NCBI GenBank assembly: GCA_964035545.1 | Contig: OZ037769.1 | Location: forward strand, 8,121,929-8,185,928 | Reading direction: 5' to 3' | From: Bugula neritina | Taxonomy: Eukaryota; Bryozoa; Gymnolaemata; Cheilostomatida; Bugulidae | DNA: 64,000 nucleotides | Part shown: piece by piece, positions 48,701 to 63,200 of the stretch | Layout of the letters: each line of letters begins with the position of its first letter | Position numbering within the stretch: position 1 is the stretch's first letter | Made by a program: the position numbers and the translations under genes | The notes under the pieces: model-generated | What the model was told of the DNA's origin: nothing | Seen by the model: the letters and a program-made list of their open reading frames with translations, nothing else | Database searches by the model: none

Positions 48701-51700
48701 GAGAGCCCTCCTCTTGAATAAAGCTACTCAACTTCCCGGATTCTACTTTATTGACATTAACCCACTACCTACAAAACGCCTTGAAATTTAGCTAATAAAT
48801 TATGTATTTTGTGATTTTTTTTAAATGTACAATGTTATGTATAAATTACAATCAGTTTATATATATATACATGTCTTTTACTACTTAGTATTACAGTGTA
48901 AAAAGCATTTCAGGGTTAACAATTTTATTAATTGGCCCTAACAGTAATTATGTATAATACAGATTTGCAGATGCTTTAAATGAACCCAAAAAGCTGATGT
49001 TGTTAAATAGTGTACAAAATAGTCACCTCATATCAGCCAGACATGCTTAGTCATTACCTAGCATTAAAATCATATTATGAATGCAGTCAAGTTTTGATAT
49101 GCATCCCTATTATTGATAGTTTGTGAACCAGCAATTAAATATCAAGAAGCAATATTACTAACCAATGTGCTGGTTAAAGAGTTTCAAGTTGTAGTTATAG
49201 TATCAAACTATTATAATGGCATAAAAACTATCAGTCAAAACATCTTATTAATATTTACTACAGGAATACATATTATAGGTGTGCTAAAAATCTGGTAGAA
49301 GCATCAATTATTTTAGATGTTTTGGATTTAGTATCTCTGTACTATAATGTAATATACAGAACATCAGGTGCTGTCTCCACAGTGCATTGATGGCACTAAT
49401 GAATATTAATACATGCAGGCAGTGTTGGTAATGATTTATTGAAATAGAAGTTTAAAAACTGTTTAAACAACAATGAAAAGCCTGAGATTAGTCCAAGGAG
49501 AGGGGTATTTCAAGCTAGCAGATGAGCAATATAGATGCGAAAGTCTTGCCTAAAAATCATTATTGTTATATCTAGTCATTAATTTCTTGTAATAGATCTA
49601 TTTCACTATTGAGAAGAACAAAATTAGCTAGTAAACACTGTAATAGAGTCATGGCACTTTGGCAGTGCTAGTTTAAAATAAACCTGGGATAGTCGAATAG
49701 CAGAAGTACTTTTTGATGCATAATATAATTATGTACAGCTTAAGATTTTGCAATACTGTGTTTTCAGTGCGATATTAATTTCAATAGCTACATTAAAATA
49801 ATGTACAATTCTAGCAAGTGATGCAAAATCTTCTAAGATGCTATGACTGTAGCAGTTTGCTACTAGTCTCAAGTAACAAACCAAATAGCCTTTCTTTGTG
49901 CCATCATCCAAATGCCAAACAAATAACTCATTCACTCTGTAACAACAAGGTGGTCTCCCAAGTAGATTGTTAGACATTTCAGGCATTAATAACCAAAGGC
50001 TTTTCACTTGGCATAATTGTATAGTTACCCAGCTAAATAAATAATGTATTCATGGTATTGTAATTCCAAGCCATGCATTTATCTGTGAATGCAGCTAAGT
50101 ATTTAATATGGCCATACATTTATGTACTATGTAGCAATGCCTAATGTAGCTGTCAAGCTTCTACTTATACTCATTTTACTGATGCTTTACTTCTGATTAC
50201 ATGATTACAAACATAGCAGTTCAAACAAAATTATTTTAGATAGGAATAAATATAATGCTCCTAGCAAATGTTGTAAAACTATTTTCCAAAAACATATACT
50301 TTGCAAACAAACTTTTCACAAAGTTATAATGCATTTATCATATTATTGTTTCATTTAAAAGTTATAATGATAGAATATTATACTTAAAACACACTCAAAT
50401 TTTTAGATTCTTGTAATATTGTTAAACAAGAGTTAACAGTAAGATTGGCTGTAGAGTAGAATGTTTAGCTGTTTGTACTGAAGCTAACAAGTAACTGGCA
50501 TTAAAAAGAGATGTAGATAAAAAGTGACAGAATAACAACTGGCTTGTATATTGGTAGTGCAAAAAGCTGTATATAACAGTTTAAACAAATACCCATTAGA
50601 ATAAATGGTAACCCAGTACTTAAAATGTGGTATGTCATAATACATATTTGTGGTGTATTGACTAGGCTAGATCAACACATAGCACTATGTAATTGCTTTA
50701 GTATTTACAATTAGTTTGGTGTCTGGTGGGATTTGTTGATAGCCATTGTCTTTATTAACATAACAGTTTCATAAAATTAGCAGTTTTCCTTATTCACCTA
50801 GTTAATTTTTAAGATTTATGTACAATATTTACATATTAGGATATAAAAAATATCTTCAACCAGTGAATATCAAAATAATGATTAAAGACATATTTTACGT
50901 CATATTTTTGTGGCAATCTAAATAATAAGCTGGTCTAAATTGTACTTGTGCAAACAGAACCAGCTCATGAATATATGTTGTCTTTTTTTAACTTGACAGT
51001 TAATCTAATATGGATGTGTATTTTATACTTGCTTTTGTGTTTAAGGTGATAAAATTGCACTGGTAAGGTAAATAAACATTGCTTGTTTGGCATGCTTTTG
51101 CGTGGCATTGCATATTATGCTAAACTAATGGCCAGTTTTGCAGTAGCTTCACCATAACCTTCAAAAGAATGCAAATATCATCTAATTATTGTAAGCTTTT
51201 TAAGTTAATTTGTCTAGCTATAAACACATGTAAAACTATTAGGCTATTCCAATTTCACGATATACATAGCTCTATAATTCTGAAAAACTGCTAGGTAAAG
51301 TGGAAATTAAACATGATCTATTCATTGCTAAAGTATTACAGCTATGAATAATATATATGTGATTACCTGAGTGATATCACAATCTTCACTTGCTAAGTTA
51401 GTTTAAATACAGGAAAAAAAATTAATCTGGGGAAAAATTATATATGAGAAGCTGTTTTTGTAATAATTCCCTGCTCTAGAGTGGTTTAGAAGAATTGTTT
51501 TAAAGCAAAACTTTTGCATACATGAGTTGAATAAAATCATTGAGAGTTTTATGAAGGTCTATTTGTGTATATAGGTAGCCCTATGTCACAACTCAAGTTT
51601 TTAGATTTTATGTAATTTGTGGTGCAAAGTTGCAAATAAAAACCTTATTTTAATAATACTTAGACATATGCAAGCAATAAAGATAAGGAAAAAAATGCTA

Positions 51701-53100
51701 TAGTTGCTAATTAGCTAATATTACTTGCATATGATGCAAATATTTGTATGCATGCATGTTTAGTTTATTAGCATTGGTTAGATATAATTGAATATATAGA
51801 TTTGATGTGGAAATTGAAGAAAATCAATATATACAACAACAGTTTTTACATTGGTTTGTTGATTACTTCATAAATCATTTATTACTTCATGCAATATTTG
51901 TTCCTGCAATTTTGCAGAGTGGCAAAATGCATTTCAAAGACATATATTAAGTGATTTTAATTATACTAGAATTTTCAAACTAAGAATTTTTGGGGAGTTT
52001 TCTTCTTCCTAAGACATATGTGGCAATTGAACACATAATAAGTTGTAGGCCACAACTCCTTTATACAACCTTGCAAGAAATTATGCAGCCATTTAAATAG
52101 AAAAGGAATTATTGAATTTATTTATTCAACATTATTAGTATTTTATAAATATTTGTTGCATTTAATTAATGAGCATAAAATTTGTTTTACAAATACTGTA
52201 ATTAACAGCATATGGTAAAAATATATTATATATACTGGTATATATTTTGTATTGTATTAGATTTAGGCTACATTGCTAATTAAAATGAGTTAATGGCTAA
52301 GTTTAATTATCTTCGACTTATAGATTACATTTTTATGTGCTATAAAAATTTAACTCGTTTGTTACGACATTTCTCCATGCGTAAAAGCAAAACTTACGGC
52401 AATATATCCTTAGCTAGAAAGATAAATAATAATTTACTTTAATTACATCAAAAGCTAATATCAGCAAGCATTCTATAAATAATGGGAATTTATCTAGTGT
52501 AATTTTTCTTAAACTAGCTAAGCTTGCTTGGTACTTTAATAAGTTTATTGGCATAGTGTATTATGTTATACTTATATATTTTTAAGACTTTAAGGAAAAT
52601 GATGTTTTAGCTGCGTTATTCCTAATGCAAGCCTTATAAATTTACAATAGTTATATACTAAAATATTATATATTTGTAATTAGAAAGAAAACAAATTACT
52701 TTCATAAACTTATAATTATTGCATTCTGTTATTGTTAATGCTAGAATAACAAATTGAACACGGCATATGCTTCCCTAACCAGATGCTTTTAAACGGATTA
52801 AAAATAATTTGTCAATTTCTAATTATGAGGAACAAACTCCTCGGTAGTTTCTACATTTGCGCATGATTTTATCAAGATAGGCTTGCTTTTGTGTCAACCT
52901 GTAGCCAGTGCAACTATACTTTATGCAACGAGTAAAACAGACTCATTTCAAAGTACACAGTCTAAAGGGTAGGAATTACTACAAAGAAAAGTGCCGGTTA
53001 AAAGTTAATTATAATTGGAAATAAGGTGAAATATCAGTCAGAAATTAAAAAGTGTCAACTAAAAAGGTGTATTGTTATTTCTTTTTGGCTTAATGAAAAT
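45761..53100. other. Long region without a recognised gene
   Basis: AT-rich DNA. Three frames deserve a note but no call: 45,922-46,182 (plus) could encode two hydrophobic helices from an internal ATG at 45,955; 49,729-50,007 (minus) contains a non-repetitive stretch (LLGRPPCCYRVNELFVWHLD) that may be a relic; 48,047-48,247 (plus) has a Lys-rich patch. None has splice structure or family resemblance that I can defend. Confidence 0.4.
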
Positions 53101-53339
53101 GTTTTTTGAGGAAGAAGTACGAGAAACATCTAGGAGGAGTTCATATCCACCACTGGCGACTACCTGTTTATTGATGAAGAACTATCCAATGATAGTACAG
53201 TATTATGGTCTTTTGCCTTATAATTGGCTTTGACTTTTTTATGTCTAATTACGAGATACTAAACAGATGCAAAGTATGTTGTGCATAGGCAGTTTTTTTA
53301 TGTCTCTAAACAACATTCTAGGAAAATATATACTGAAAT

Positions 53340-53619
53340 ATAGATATCCAAATATAAAAACAACATGAATCAGTGAAAAGTGTGTGAGAGTTGAGTAGTG
53401 TAGAGCTTATTGGTATAGTTTTACTGGTATGGAGTAATTTTGCATGTCAACTTGCAGTTTTATTTGTTTAATGTAGAGAGCTTTAGCTAATTTGAGGTGG
53501 CGGATTCCTTTAAATGACTGATTTAGAACTGTTACATTGTCTATTGAAATGCTTTCGTGGTTAGTGGTGGAGATATGTTGATAAATTTTTGAATTACTGT
53601 CATGACAGTATTCTCTCAA
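53340..53619 (-). pseudogene. Penelope-like element C-terminal fragment
   Basis: Read from 53,619 to 53,407 on the minus strand it encodes the last ~70 residues of the same Penelope family as the 28.7 kb element (CHDSNSKIYQH, SIDNVTVLNQSFKGI, ALYIKQIK, then the same LKLYQ end and stop). The 3' flank down to about 53,340 also matches (ACTACTCAACTCTC, TTGGATATCTATATTT). Confidence 0.8.
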
Positions 53620-53945
53620 AACAACACAAATTTATTCATTGCAAATATGAGCAAAAGATTAAACAACTTCGAAACAACATTCAAGACCCTAAAGCTCAAG
53701 AATTGAACACTGTGAAGAGCCTACACAGTTTCTTTTCAGTTCAACTTACAAATCAACAACAAGTTATTGCCAGAGAATTAGATGTACACACTCTTACAAG
53801 AACTAACAAAATTCATATTACATCACAACTTGAATCTTTCTACCAACAAACTTCCTCAAATCAACATCAAGTATCTAAAGATAAACTTGAAGTAATTAAA
53901 GGTAAACTCTTAGATATACGTATGATCCAACTTTATAAAGATTAA
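53589..53945 (+). pseudogene. Penelope-like element N-terminal fragment, head-to-head with the C-terminal piece
   Basis: About 118 codons (KQHKFIHCKYEQKI, QLTNQQQVIARELDVHT, then TRTNKIHITSQLESFYQQ) resemble the region before the reverse transcriptase in Penelope-like proteins, the part missing from the 28.7 kb copy. It runs on the opposite strand to the C-terminal piece and shares a 16-base palindrome (53,595-53,610) with it. No RT follows, so it is a rearranged relic. Confidence 0.65.
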
Positions 53946-54147
53946 AACACCAAAATATTTTGATGACTCTCTAAAAAATAAAAAAATAAAAAAGTTATCA
54001 CATTAATTAAACAAAACAATGGAAAAGGTATACTTTTGTCATAAATAAAAAGGATTACATTAACAAATGTTAAGAAATACTGAAGACACCAAAATTTTCA
54101 ACATGTTTCATCCTTTAATTTCAAAAATTAGTTGAATACAACACAGT

Positions 54148-54153
54148 TTTATT
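54148..54153 (-). terminator. Candidate poly(A) signal of the triple-CTHRC1 gene
   Basis: AATAAA on the minus strand, about 145 bases after the TAA stop at 54,299-54,297. Confidence 0.35.
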
Positions 54154-54296
54154 TCCTGTTATTGCAGTGTTATCTCAAACCGATAGTTTCCTTCAGTAAA
54201 TATGAAACACTATTAAGCCTTTTTTCTCAGCATGTTGATATTCACATAACTTTACGATTAACATAATATCATAAACTGAATAAAGTACTTAACTAT

Positions 54297-57200
54297 TTAA
54301 GCATCACAGTTGACAGGTATAGATGAGCAAGTCTTTACAAGATCTACTCTTAGTTCTTCAACAAAGATGTGGAATGAAGATTGCCAGCCGGTGTAGGCAT
54401 CAGTGTCACCATACCCAGAGCATTGACCAACAGCATAGGTGATGTTGTGACTTCCCAAAGATATCCCGTGACATATTCCACTCACTGAAATATTTAGCAG
54501 AAATCTGTATGAAGCTTGTTTCAGTTCTTCTTATAGTTATTTGCAAATACCTATTACCAATAATAAAACACTACATGATACGGTTGTGTAGATATTTGAT
54601 GTGTAAATCGAAAAAAAACAAAGAGCTCAGAAATGAAAAAGTTGAAGCCTGTTCGGAATGAGCATACAGTTCATGTTTCGTATAAGCAACGTATAATTTG
54701 TGTCGTCTAAAACCATTTACCTTGCATCGGATGGTGCATAGCTGTCTGAAAATTGAAGTAGTATATCCCTTCTATCCTCCCTGGTGAAGTACATTCAGCA
54801 TTGTCAATATTAAAAAACCTGTAATAAATACATATATTGGGTCAACATGTACAGTTTTATTACAATAACTAAAATTTCTTTTCATTAAACTATTATTTTC
54901 ATAATCTTACCATCTCCCACATAACGAGTACCCATTACCAGGCATAATCCGATGATCTCCACTAGCTGTTAGTCTGAGTCCAGTGTCTGCATACTCCTTC
55001 ACATAAGTTATGGTGTACAGATCTGCCACATCTTCACCTTTATTACTTGCCCAGTAGTGAAATCTCTCTAGATTTCCGCTATGACTTCGGTACATCTGAT
55101 TATTACGGGATATTACTAAAATATGCAATTTTTTCGAGTAAACATCAAAACAAGCCTGTGATAATAATTTCATTTAATACAGTTTTTATTTGGGTTATAG
55201 ATTTGAGACAGCAAAAAATGTCATATGCTAAGTGTTTTCTGCAGTATAAATTTACTTCAAATATACAAATTTTTCATTGCGGCAACAGGAATGCTTGCCT
55301 TGTTAATCTCGAGTTAAATAAAGTTTTTGGAAACTTTCATGTTTTTAGCAACTTAAAATTTTATAGTTGCAGAGCAAATTTTAAACAATTTGTTTTGTTG
55401 GCTATATGCATGCAGTTTAACTGAAACTATTTTTGATTCAAAAATGCTTCTCAATTATAGTAACAAGTTATATTTATTTAAAGTCGAAGCCTATAAACTT
55501 AGTTAAATGATGCATTCAGTAACAGAAACATACTTTTAATAAAAAAAATCATATTGTTGATTAGGAAAAACAAATACTTCTACAGAGATATATTAGAAAG
55601 TTGTATTCAAATATGTTTGGTAAGACAACTATATTATGTGACTTCTAACAAGAATTGATTTCTACTGCATTGACTTTGTGCATGATCTCTTCTCACTTTT
55701 TAATATGTATACTTAGAGCCTTGAATGCACTATGTAACACCAATTGGAGCTCATTCAGAGCATTTGCATGAACAATTTTACTTTGTTATCCGTATTATAT
55801 AGGAACTAAAATCTTAAAGTTATACTTATATACATATTAACTATATGCTCATTAGGAAGTTTATTAGCACCTCCATCAACCACAAGACCTCTCCTCACTT
55901 CTTCAATGTGCAGACGTGAAGGAGAGTTGAATCCACCAGTAATAATTCTTGTGGGTTGAGTGTAATTATTAGTGCATCTCCCAACATATATTTTAATGAT
56001 GTGTGTTCCTTCAGGCAATACGTTGTCACATATTCCTTCCACTGAAGCAAAAAGTTATGCAAAATACATATTTAGACTTACAGTTTTATAAAATGCTGGT
56101 AAAAATTGATTGATTATTAGTGCTTGTCATGCAGTTGACAGCTGCCAAAATAAAATTCGGTTTAGGCTTTTATAATTTAATATTTTAAATGATTTGCATG
56201 GGTCTGATTTTGACTCATTAAATGCTCTTTTAATCAGTTGCAACAAAAAAATGACATATTCACAACCATTATACAGAAATTTAGTGAAAAGCATAATCCA
56301 TAGTTAATTTTTTTAAATAAATTTTAAGAAACACGGTAGGCTACATAATTGCATTAAAATTTTTATTTGTGTTGCCTATCAAAAACAAATAGTTCTTAAT
56401 GGCTAACATAGCATCTTATGTAGCTAGAATAAATTTATCTCCAGTAACAGCTTAAATTAGTAATCAACTATAACTTGTCGTTCACTCAAACATATAGCTT
56501 ATGTAGTTGCTATACGAAACATAGCTTGATTACTGAGTTTGTATGCAATGTATCCCATGGCTGATCCGATACTGTAAACAAGCACTAATAATAACTTAAG
56601 ACGTATTACTATATAAAAAACGAAATCAAAGCCACAACAACACCCCTTATACTATCACACATTTTGCCATTTGCCATTTGCCATTTTGCAGGTTTAAAAG
56701 CAAAGTTAGATTCATGGTTTAAAATATCAAATTTACAAAAGTACCCTGCTAGTTTCATAAAACGATAAAACAAGACCTAGCCCAGAAGACCGGTAGCCTA
56801 ATAATTATAGTCTTATTATATACTTCAACTGACAAAACAAATAATCTTTACCATATGAAAATTACCAACGAAGAGCTTATACTGCACAACAACATTGCTA
56901 GGGATTACAAAAAAAGATCAAAACACACTTCAAGAAATGAACTTAAAAGCTAAACATCGTTGCTTTGAAAAAAGACAATGTAATATTTACAAGTTCCGCT
57001 TTTCCTATGATGCCTCCAGTAATTGTAGTTATAAGGTGAAGTGTGAGATATTACATAATCAAGTTGGGGAGAGCACTCACCGTCTTCTATCTTCACAAAC
57101 CTGTACAAATGTGAGCAGTATCTAAGAATATGCTAAAACCACCAACAGACATAGAAATTGAAAAATGTTGAAATACAACTATAAATTTTTAAATTCAAAC

Positions 57201-60200
57201 TGCTAAATTTTTTGAACGACAATTGAAGCTCAAAATGGTGCCTGTTAAATGGTAATTGGCCAAAAGGAACAAACTTTCACCAGCTACATTTTACTCTCGC
57301 CATGCATGCAACATTCTTTGGTCGCAGTCCGTGCAGCAAATCAGCATTGTGTGATTTTACAGTGACTTTTAAAGTACTTTCATTACAAAATATAAATGGC
57401 TTATATAGTGTTAAATTCTCAAAAACCTCAGTTAATCACCTTGACAATTGAAATTGTTTTTTAATTTAGACACAATATAGAAATAAATGTTGTACCAAAA
57501 AAAATTCAATATAGTAGTTTGTTTTTTTATTCAAGAAAAAAAGCCATTTATAAACTTTTTAAAAAATTTGATAGACCAAACCTGTTATACTGTTTAAAAT
57601 TTTGTGTGACCTAAAGCCTGAAACATGTATGAAATTGAGGTTGCTTTAACGGTATAATGCACTGGCGAAAAACTGCCAATAATGATCTATGATCATGACA
57701 AACATATATGCATATTTTTGAGTGATTTCCTAAAAAAAAGTTCCTTTAAGATTGTAAGATTACTATAATGAGAAGGAGGTTACTTGAAATTGTTCTAAAA
57801 GAGTCTTAAAACTTAATAAATTAAAAGTGTATATAGCAGCTCAACAAGTCGTAAAAATTAAGCATTGTAAAATAACTAAGAAATACAAACATAATTTATA
57901 TAAATAATATAAGTAATAAATTATGCTAGTAAAAATACCTGAAAGTGTCACCTAAACTTTTTTATTACTTTATTATCAGTCTAAAAGTCACTGTTTAAAA
58001 GTTATTACTTAATGCATGGAACTTACCACCTGGCGCAGTAAGGTGGTGCTTTTGTATCAACAACTACAGATGCCAATGCGCTGTACTTTATTCTTAGACT
58101 TGTGTTGTCTGAAACTTTGTCGTATGTCACTTCCTGTGTAAATAAAAAGCTAGCTTAACAAATAGATTATGCCCGCTTGTAACTATATATTTTTGTTTGA
58201 ATATAGAATATTTAATTTTTATCCGGAGTTTATTAATCCGAAAACATATTATAATGCATGCTTCAAACACTGTGTAAATACTCCAATAATAAAAATATTT
58301 TATTATAACACCGCTGTTGTAAAAGTCTGATAAAAAAGTAAGTCATGTTTCTTTCTTATCTTGGAGAGCAGTTGCAATGCTAGTAGCTAAGGTGCTGGGC
58401 TAGTAAACACAGGGTGGTAGGTTCAGATCTTGGTAAAGATAATTGGTGCTGCCAGAAAAGGCATTTAACGTCATAATTTTCTATGTGTCACAGTAAAAGC
58501 AAGCCTTTAATCTCTCAGGAGTGTTTTCATTGGTGATGACTTTAGAAATAAGTGCGAGGATGAATACAAAATTATTTAAAACAACAAATATTTAATTAAA
58601 CTCTTTTTAGTTGCCTATAGTTGAGATAATTTTAGCGCTATGGCTTGCCTTTAATAACGCAATCTAAGGTTTCAAAAAGATTAAAAAGAAATTGTGACAT
58701 TTGAAAATAAATTTGCCAAGATTCAATTGTTAGAATAGCTGCTACAGCAAAAAACATAATATTATATTGTTGGGTACAAAGTCACACGTCCTTTAACAAC
58801 TTTTTATAATTTTATAGTTTAATTTTTACTATCAAGTTTGATTTAAAAGCTGAAACTAAAAAAATGATATTATTCAGCCAGAGCTCATATTTTTGTGTGG
58901 TACGTTAGCTTAAGTGAATAAAGGTTTATGCATGCAGAAATTTAGAGATCATATAGTACTTTAATGAGGATTTCGTCAACATGAAGATCAACCGTCTGAT
59001 CAACTTCTTCATTCCAAGTCTCATACATGTAGTTGAACCCATTGAGGAGAGGGCAGAAAAGAAGGTTTTCTTCTAAAACATATTGGTGAAGGATATTTAT
59101 CTACAATACCCGATTTTCATCAAGCTGATAAAGACGACTACTTAACATTCATTATAAAGTTGCTACAGCAGCTGGCTAGTCAGCCAAATGAACTCGTAAA
59201 TTAACTTGATTGCTTACATATTCTTAAGATTTATCATTTGCCGGCAATACTAGAAAAGTTATGTGACATATATTTTATTTGTTTTAGCTATATAATAGAC
59301 TTAGCAATTTATGAATAATTAATCTGCTGCTTGAGCTTGAAATCAATAACAATATCAAATTTATTTTTTTAAGATATTGGCAGTGTTCCAAGTGAGTGTT
59401 ACCACAATGTATATATACACTGAACGGTTAATGGTACAAAGGACAAAGAAACACAAGTGTCTGGTGTTGATAATGATAGAGCTCAAACTCATTACATCTG
59501 TCGTGGTAAAGTTCGGAACTTGATGTATTGTTATTATTTATGATAGTTTCCCAATGTAATTATAACTAATTTTGATTCTGCTAAAGTTAAATTATGCATT
59601 TTTGCAAAATACTTTTAAAGGCTGTAAATAAGCAAAAAACCAGGAAAAACTTTTTTAATTTGTTATATCCTAACACTTTAGAGACTAATTAGAACTAAAC
59701 CAAAGAATTATTTGTCTTTACAGTTTTATTTTTAATTCAGCAAGCTGCTGCATACCTAGAGTTACTTGTGGTGGCACCATCTCCATAATCAACATCGTTC
59801 TTGCAGAGTTCCATCCAGAGTGAGCATTACTGGTTCCATAACCGTCACATGGGCCTACTACTAACTCTACTACTCTGTCACCAGCCTCCAGTCCATAGCA
59901 CGTGCCATCAACTGAAAATCAATAGGTTTAAGTCACGCTAACACTGCTGCAACAAATTTGTAGAAATAGACACCAATTCAAGTGAGTCTCTGTTTCTATA
60001 AGTGATGTTTTTTTGTTTGTAAAACTGCATTGTATCTGGTATCTTAAAAATAAAAGCGGGTATTTTAGTTTTTTGTAAGATCTGGTTATCTTGTTACATT
60101 ACCTTTCAAAAGTTTTTTTTCATAACAAGCATATTAGAATGTATTTCAGTAAATAGTTGTTTTAGAAGGCAATTAGCATATTTAAAAGAGTGTTGTTACT

Positions 60201-63200
60201 AAACCTACTATCTATTGCTCGTTGTAAATTTCCTGTGGTAGCACTGTAATCTAACACCTCAATAGTGTCTGGGTTAGTGCACTTGTTACCATCAAATGTC
60301 AAGTACCAGTGGTGACAAAAGTCTGCTATATTAAGATGTGCACTGACAGCCATGTGGATAATGACTCTCAGTCCTGATTCAACCGTAGACTTTGGGTATG
60401 TAGCTATCTGAAAATATTGTTAACATAATCTGACTAACAGCTTCTTGAATCTTGAGTCAACATAAACCTAGTTTTGTATAAATAATGAAATATATATATT
60501 ATATATTAATGAAATTGCTTTAAATATAAGTTTATTTTAGTTACTTTGTAAAAACAACAACTAGAAGTTTTCAACAAAATTGTGAATTAAACCTAATACA
60601 GTTGCTCAGTACAAACTACTGCTGTAATATTTTACAATTGTACATTTTACCATTATGATGCCTTCATCTTTGCTATCTTGAAGATCTGTAGACCAATAAT
60701 GTCTGATGTTTGTGTATTCATTTTTCAACCCACATTCAGTTGACTCTTCACCTGCTGTAGAATTATTCTCAAGTATAATTACTAGAATCAAGATGGTTGT
60801 AAAATAGACCTAATGTTATCTTACATAAATGCAATCTAACTTAGCGATTGTGCTTTTTTAAACATAGAAGCTTATTCATAAATACAATCTACAATTATTG
60901 CTATATGAAACGGGAATATATACGCTGTTGTTTTAATATTGTTACTTCGGTTTTGTGTACAGGCATAGCTAGACTGCTATGATATGTAAGATCTTGAATC
61001 ACAGTGAATTTTAACATTGCAAAAAGAGTGAGAGATTAAAAAGCCGTAATTATTTTCAGGAGAACATATTTCTACTTTATTCATAAAATAGTGTGAGTTA
61101 ATTGAATGCATCGATGCTTTGTTAAAGCACAATTATTTCATAGGTCCCTGTGATCATGTATTGTGGTTAAACATGAGAATTCACCTACCTAAGCAAATCG
61201 GGTTTTCCAAGACGGTCTCTCCACATCCAACCATGCAGATTTCTAAATTTGAACAATTTCTACCACTGCAGTTTGTCAGCTATCAAACAGAAAAATAGAC
61301 AAATATTTATGTACATCACAATTGAAAAATATATTCAATCAATATATTGAATCAGTAAACTAAAAATATACTTTGTGTTTAATATTTCTAAATATAACAA
61401 TTATTTATAATTTATATTTGCATGCATGTTAGCAGTAGCCCACAATAAAAGACTGAATAGAAAAAGTATTACAAAATATGTTTAATCACTGGCATACAGT
61501 CTTTAAATTATACAAAAGAGATAAAATAATAAATTTATAAAAAGACTTTTAATATGTTTTATTATGCTGGTTTGATTTTAATTATTGTTTAAAAACTGCG
61601 TAAATCAACAAGCTAAAATATTATTTGAAATGTGGTCTGTATACTCACTACACTATAGTTGTTCCCAATAAATTAGTAGTATAGCAGTATTTTACCCCGA
61701 AAAAAGGTACCAAATAATTTTAATAAAACGAAATACAATCTAATATAAAAGTTTAAAGGCACCATCACCTCTGAAATTGTTGAGGGAAATTTAGCTTATT
61801 TAAATTTGATTGGGGTTTAAAGCTTACCTCCCCTGTTGCCATTAGCTCCATGAAATATCCGTCAACGGAACCATTTTTAGAAGATAAATTCAAAGTGGAA
61901 GTTGACCCATTCAGTTCATAGCACATTCCTAAAACAGCTATGATGCGTCATAATAGATATGAAATCACCAAACAAATATTTTAGGTGCATCATAAAGATG
62001 CATAATTAACCTGATTTCTTATTTGCTAGTGAAAAAGAAATTGAAATAAAAGTATCGCATTAGCATTATTCTCATTTGTTTATTTATTATAATCATTTTA
62101 AGCTATACTTTAAAACATTTTGTTAAGTGCATACATATTTTATTAAATGAATCCATTGGACCCTAATATTAAAATTTCTTAGTTCACAATTTACACATTT
62201 CACACAAATTGCTACTTAAGTAACCACTAACATATGCTACATTTATGTAATATAATAAATGATACATATATTATATAATATATTAAAATAAAATTTGTTG
62301 TATGATGAATTTTTAGAAAATTCTGAAAACAAAGTTCTAGGCAGCTGGCAACATACTTTTGTGCCATTTCATGTTAGACTATAAATCATTGAGTGACGAA
62401 GACTTTTTGCATTTGCAAATATAAATATTTAAATATTATAATGAACTTTGCTGATGAAAATATGTGTGTGATTTAATAAAAGTAAGCTTATAAAAACGTC
62501 TACAAAAGGCAAAACATGTTCTTCCCAAATCACAATGCAAATTTGGTTTTTTTATAGAACTCATTATATAGTCACAATGTATGCAACAATTCAATGCACA
62601 CATTTTATTACATGCTTATATAATAACAAACACTGTTGTTATATATGTAGTTATTGACTTAATATAAATAATTGATGATTATTTTGTAATATAAAAACAA
62701 AATAGCTTTTTAGTGCAACCCTAGACATCAAACAATATTTTAATAATGCAGTTAATGTACAGAAAAGTGATTATATGACAAAGAAATTTAAACTAAAATA
62801 ATGATCCATTAGGCATAAATTAGATGTCAATTGTTGTCAAACCTAATTGAAAATACAAAAAAAGCAAAGCTTATAGGTGCATTATTGATTTGTTCAAAAG
62901 TTTAAGCAGTTGTTTTAGTATCATGTAACAATTAAGAATAGCAATGCAATTTGACTTACATGCAGACGCAAACAATTCACTACCACGTGTGTCTATATCC
63001 ACACGCGGTTATAGAGGGTTGCTTGAGTCTGTAAGTCAAAATCCCTAGCTATTCCTAATTGTTACATGATATTATTATAACAAATACTTGAAATATTAGC
63101 AATTGTATCAGTAGCTATATGTGCTATGCTAATTTACTGGCTGGAAATTAATATTTTGAACTTCCTAGTTTATAGAACAAAATAATTTTATTTCTAAAAC

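Noticed and set aside
49729-50007. 92-codon minus frame with a protein-like central stretch
   Set aside because: No ATG start in context, no bounding splice sites and no recognised family. Mentioned only as a possible relic.
55047-55424. 125-codon plus-strand frame
   Set aside because: Opposite a well-supported exon of the CTHRC1-like gene at its left end, and low-complexity AT-rich beyond it.
56895-57125. 76-codon plus-strand frame
   Set aside because: Antisense to the exon at 57,100-56,991, which fits the minus-strand gene in phase and motif.
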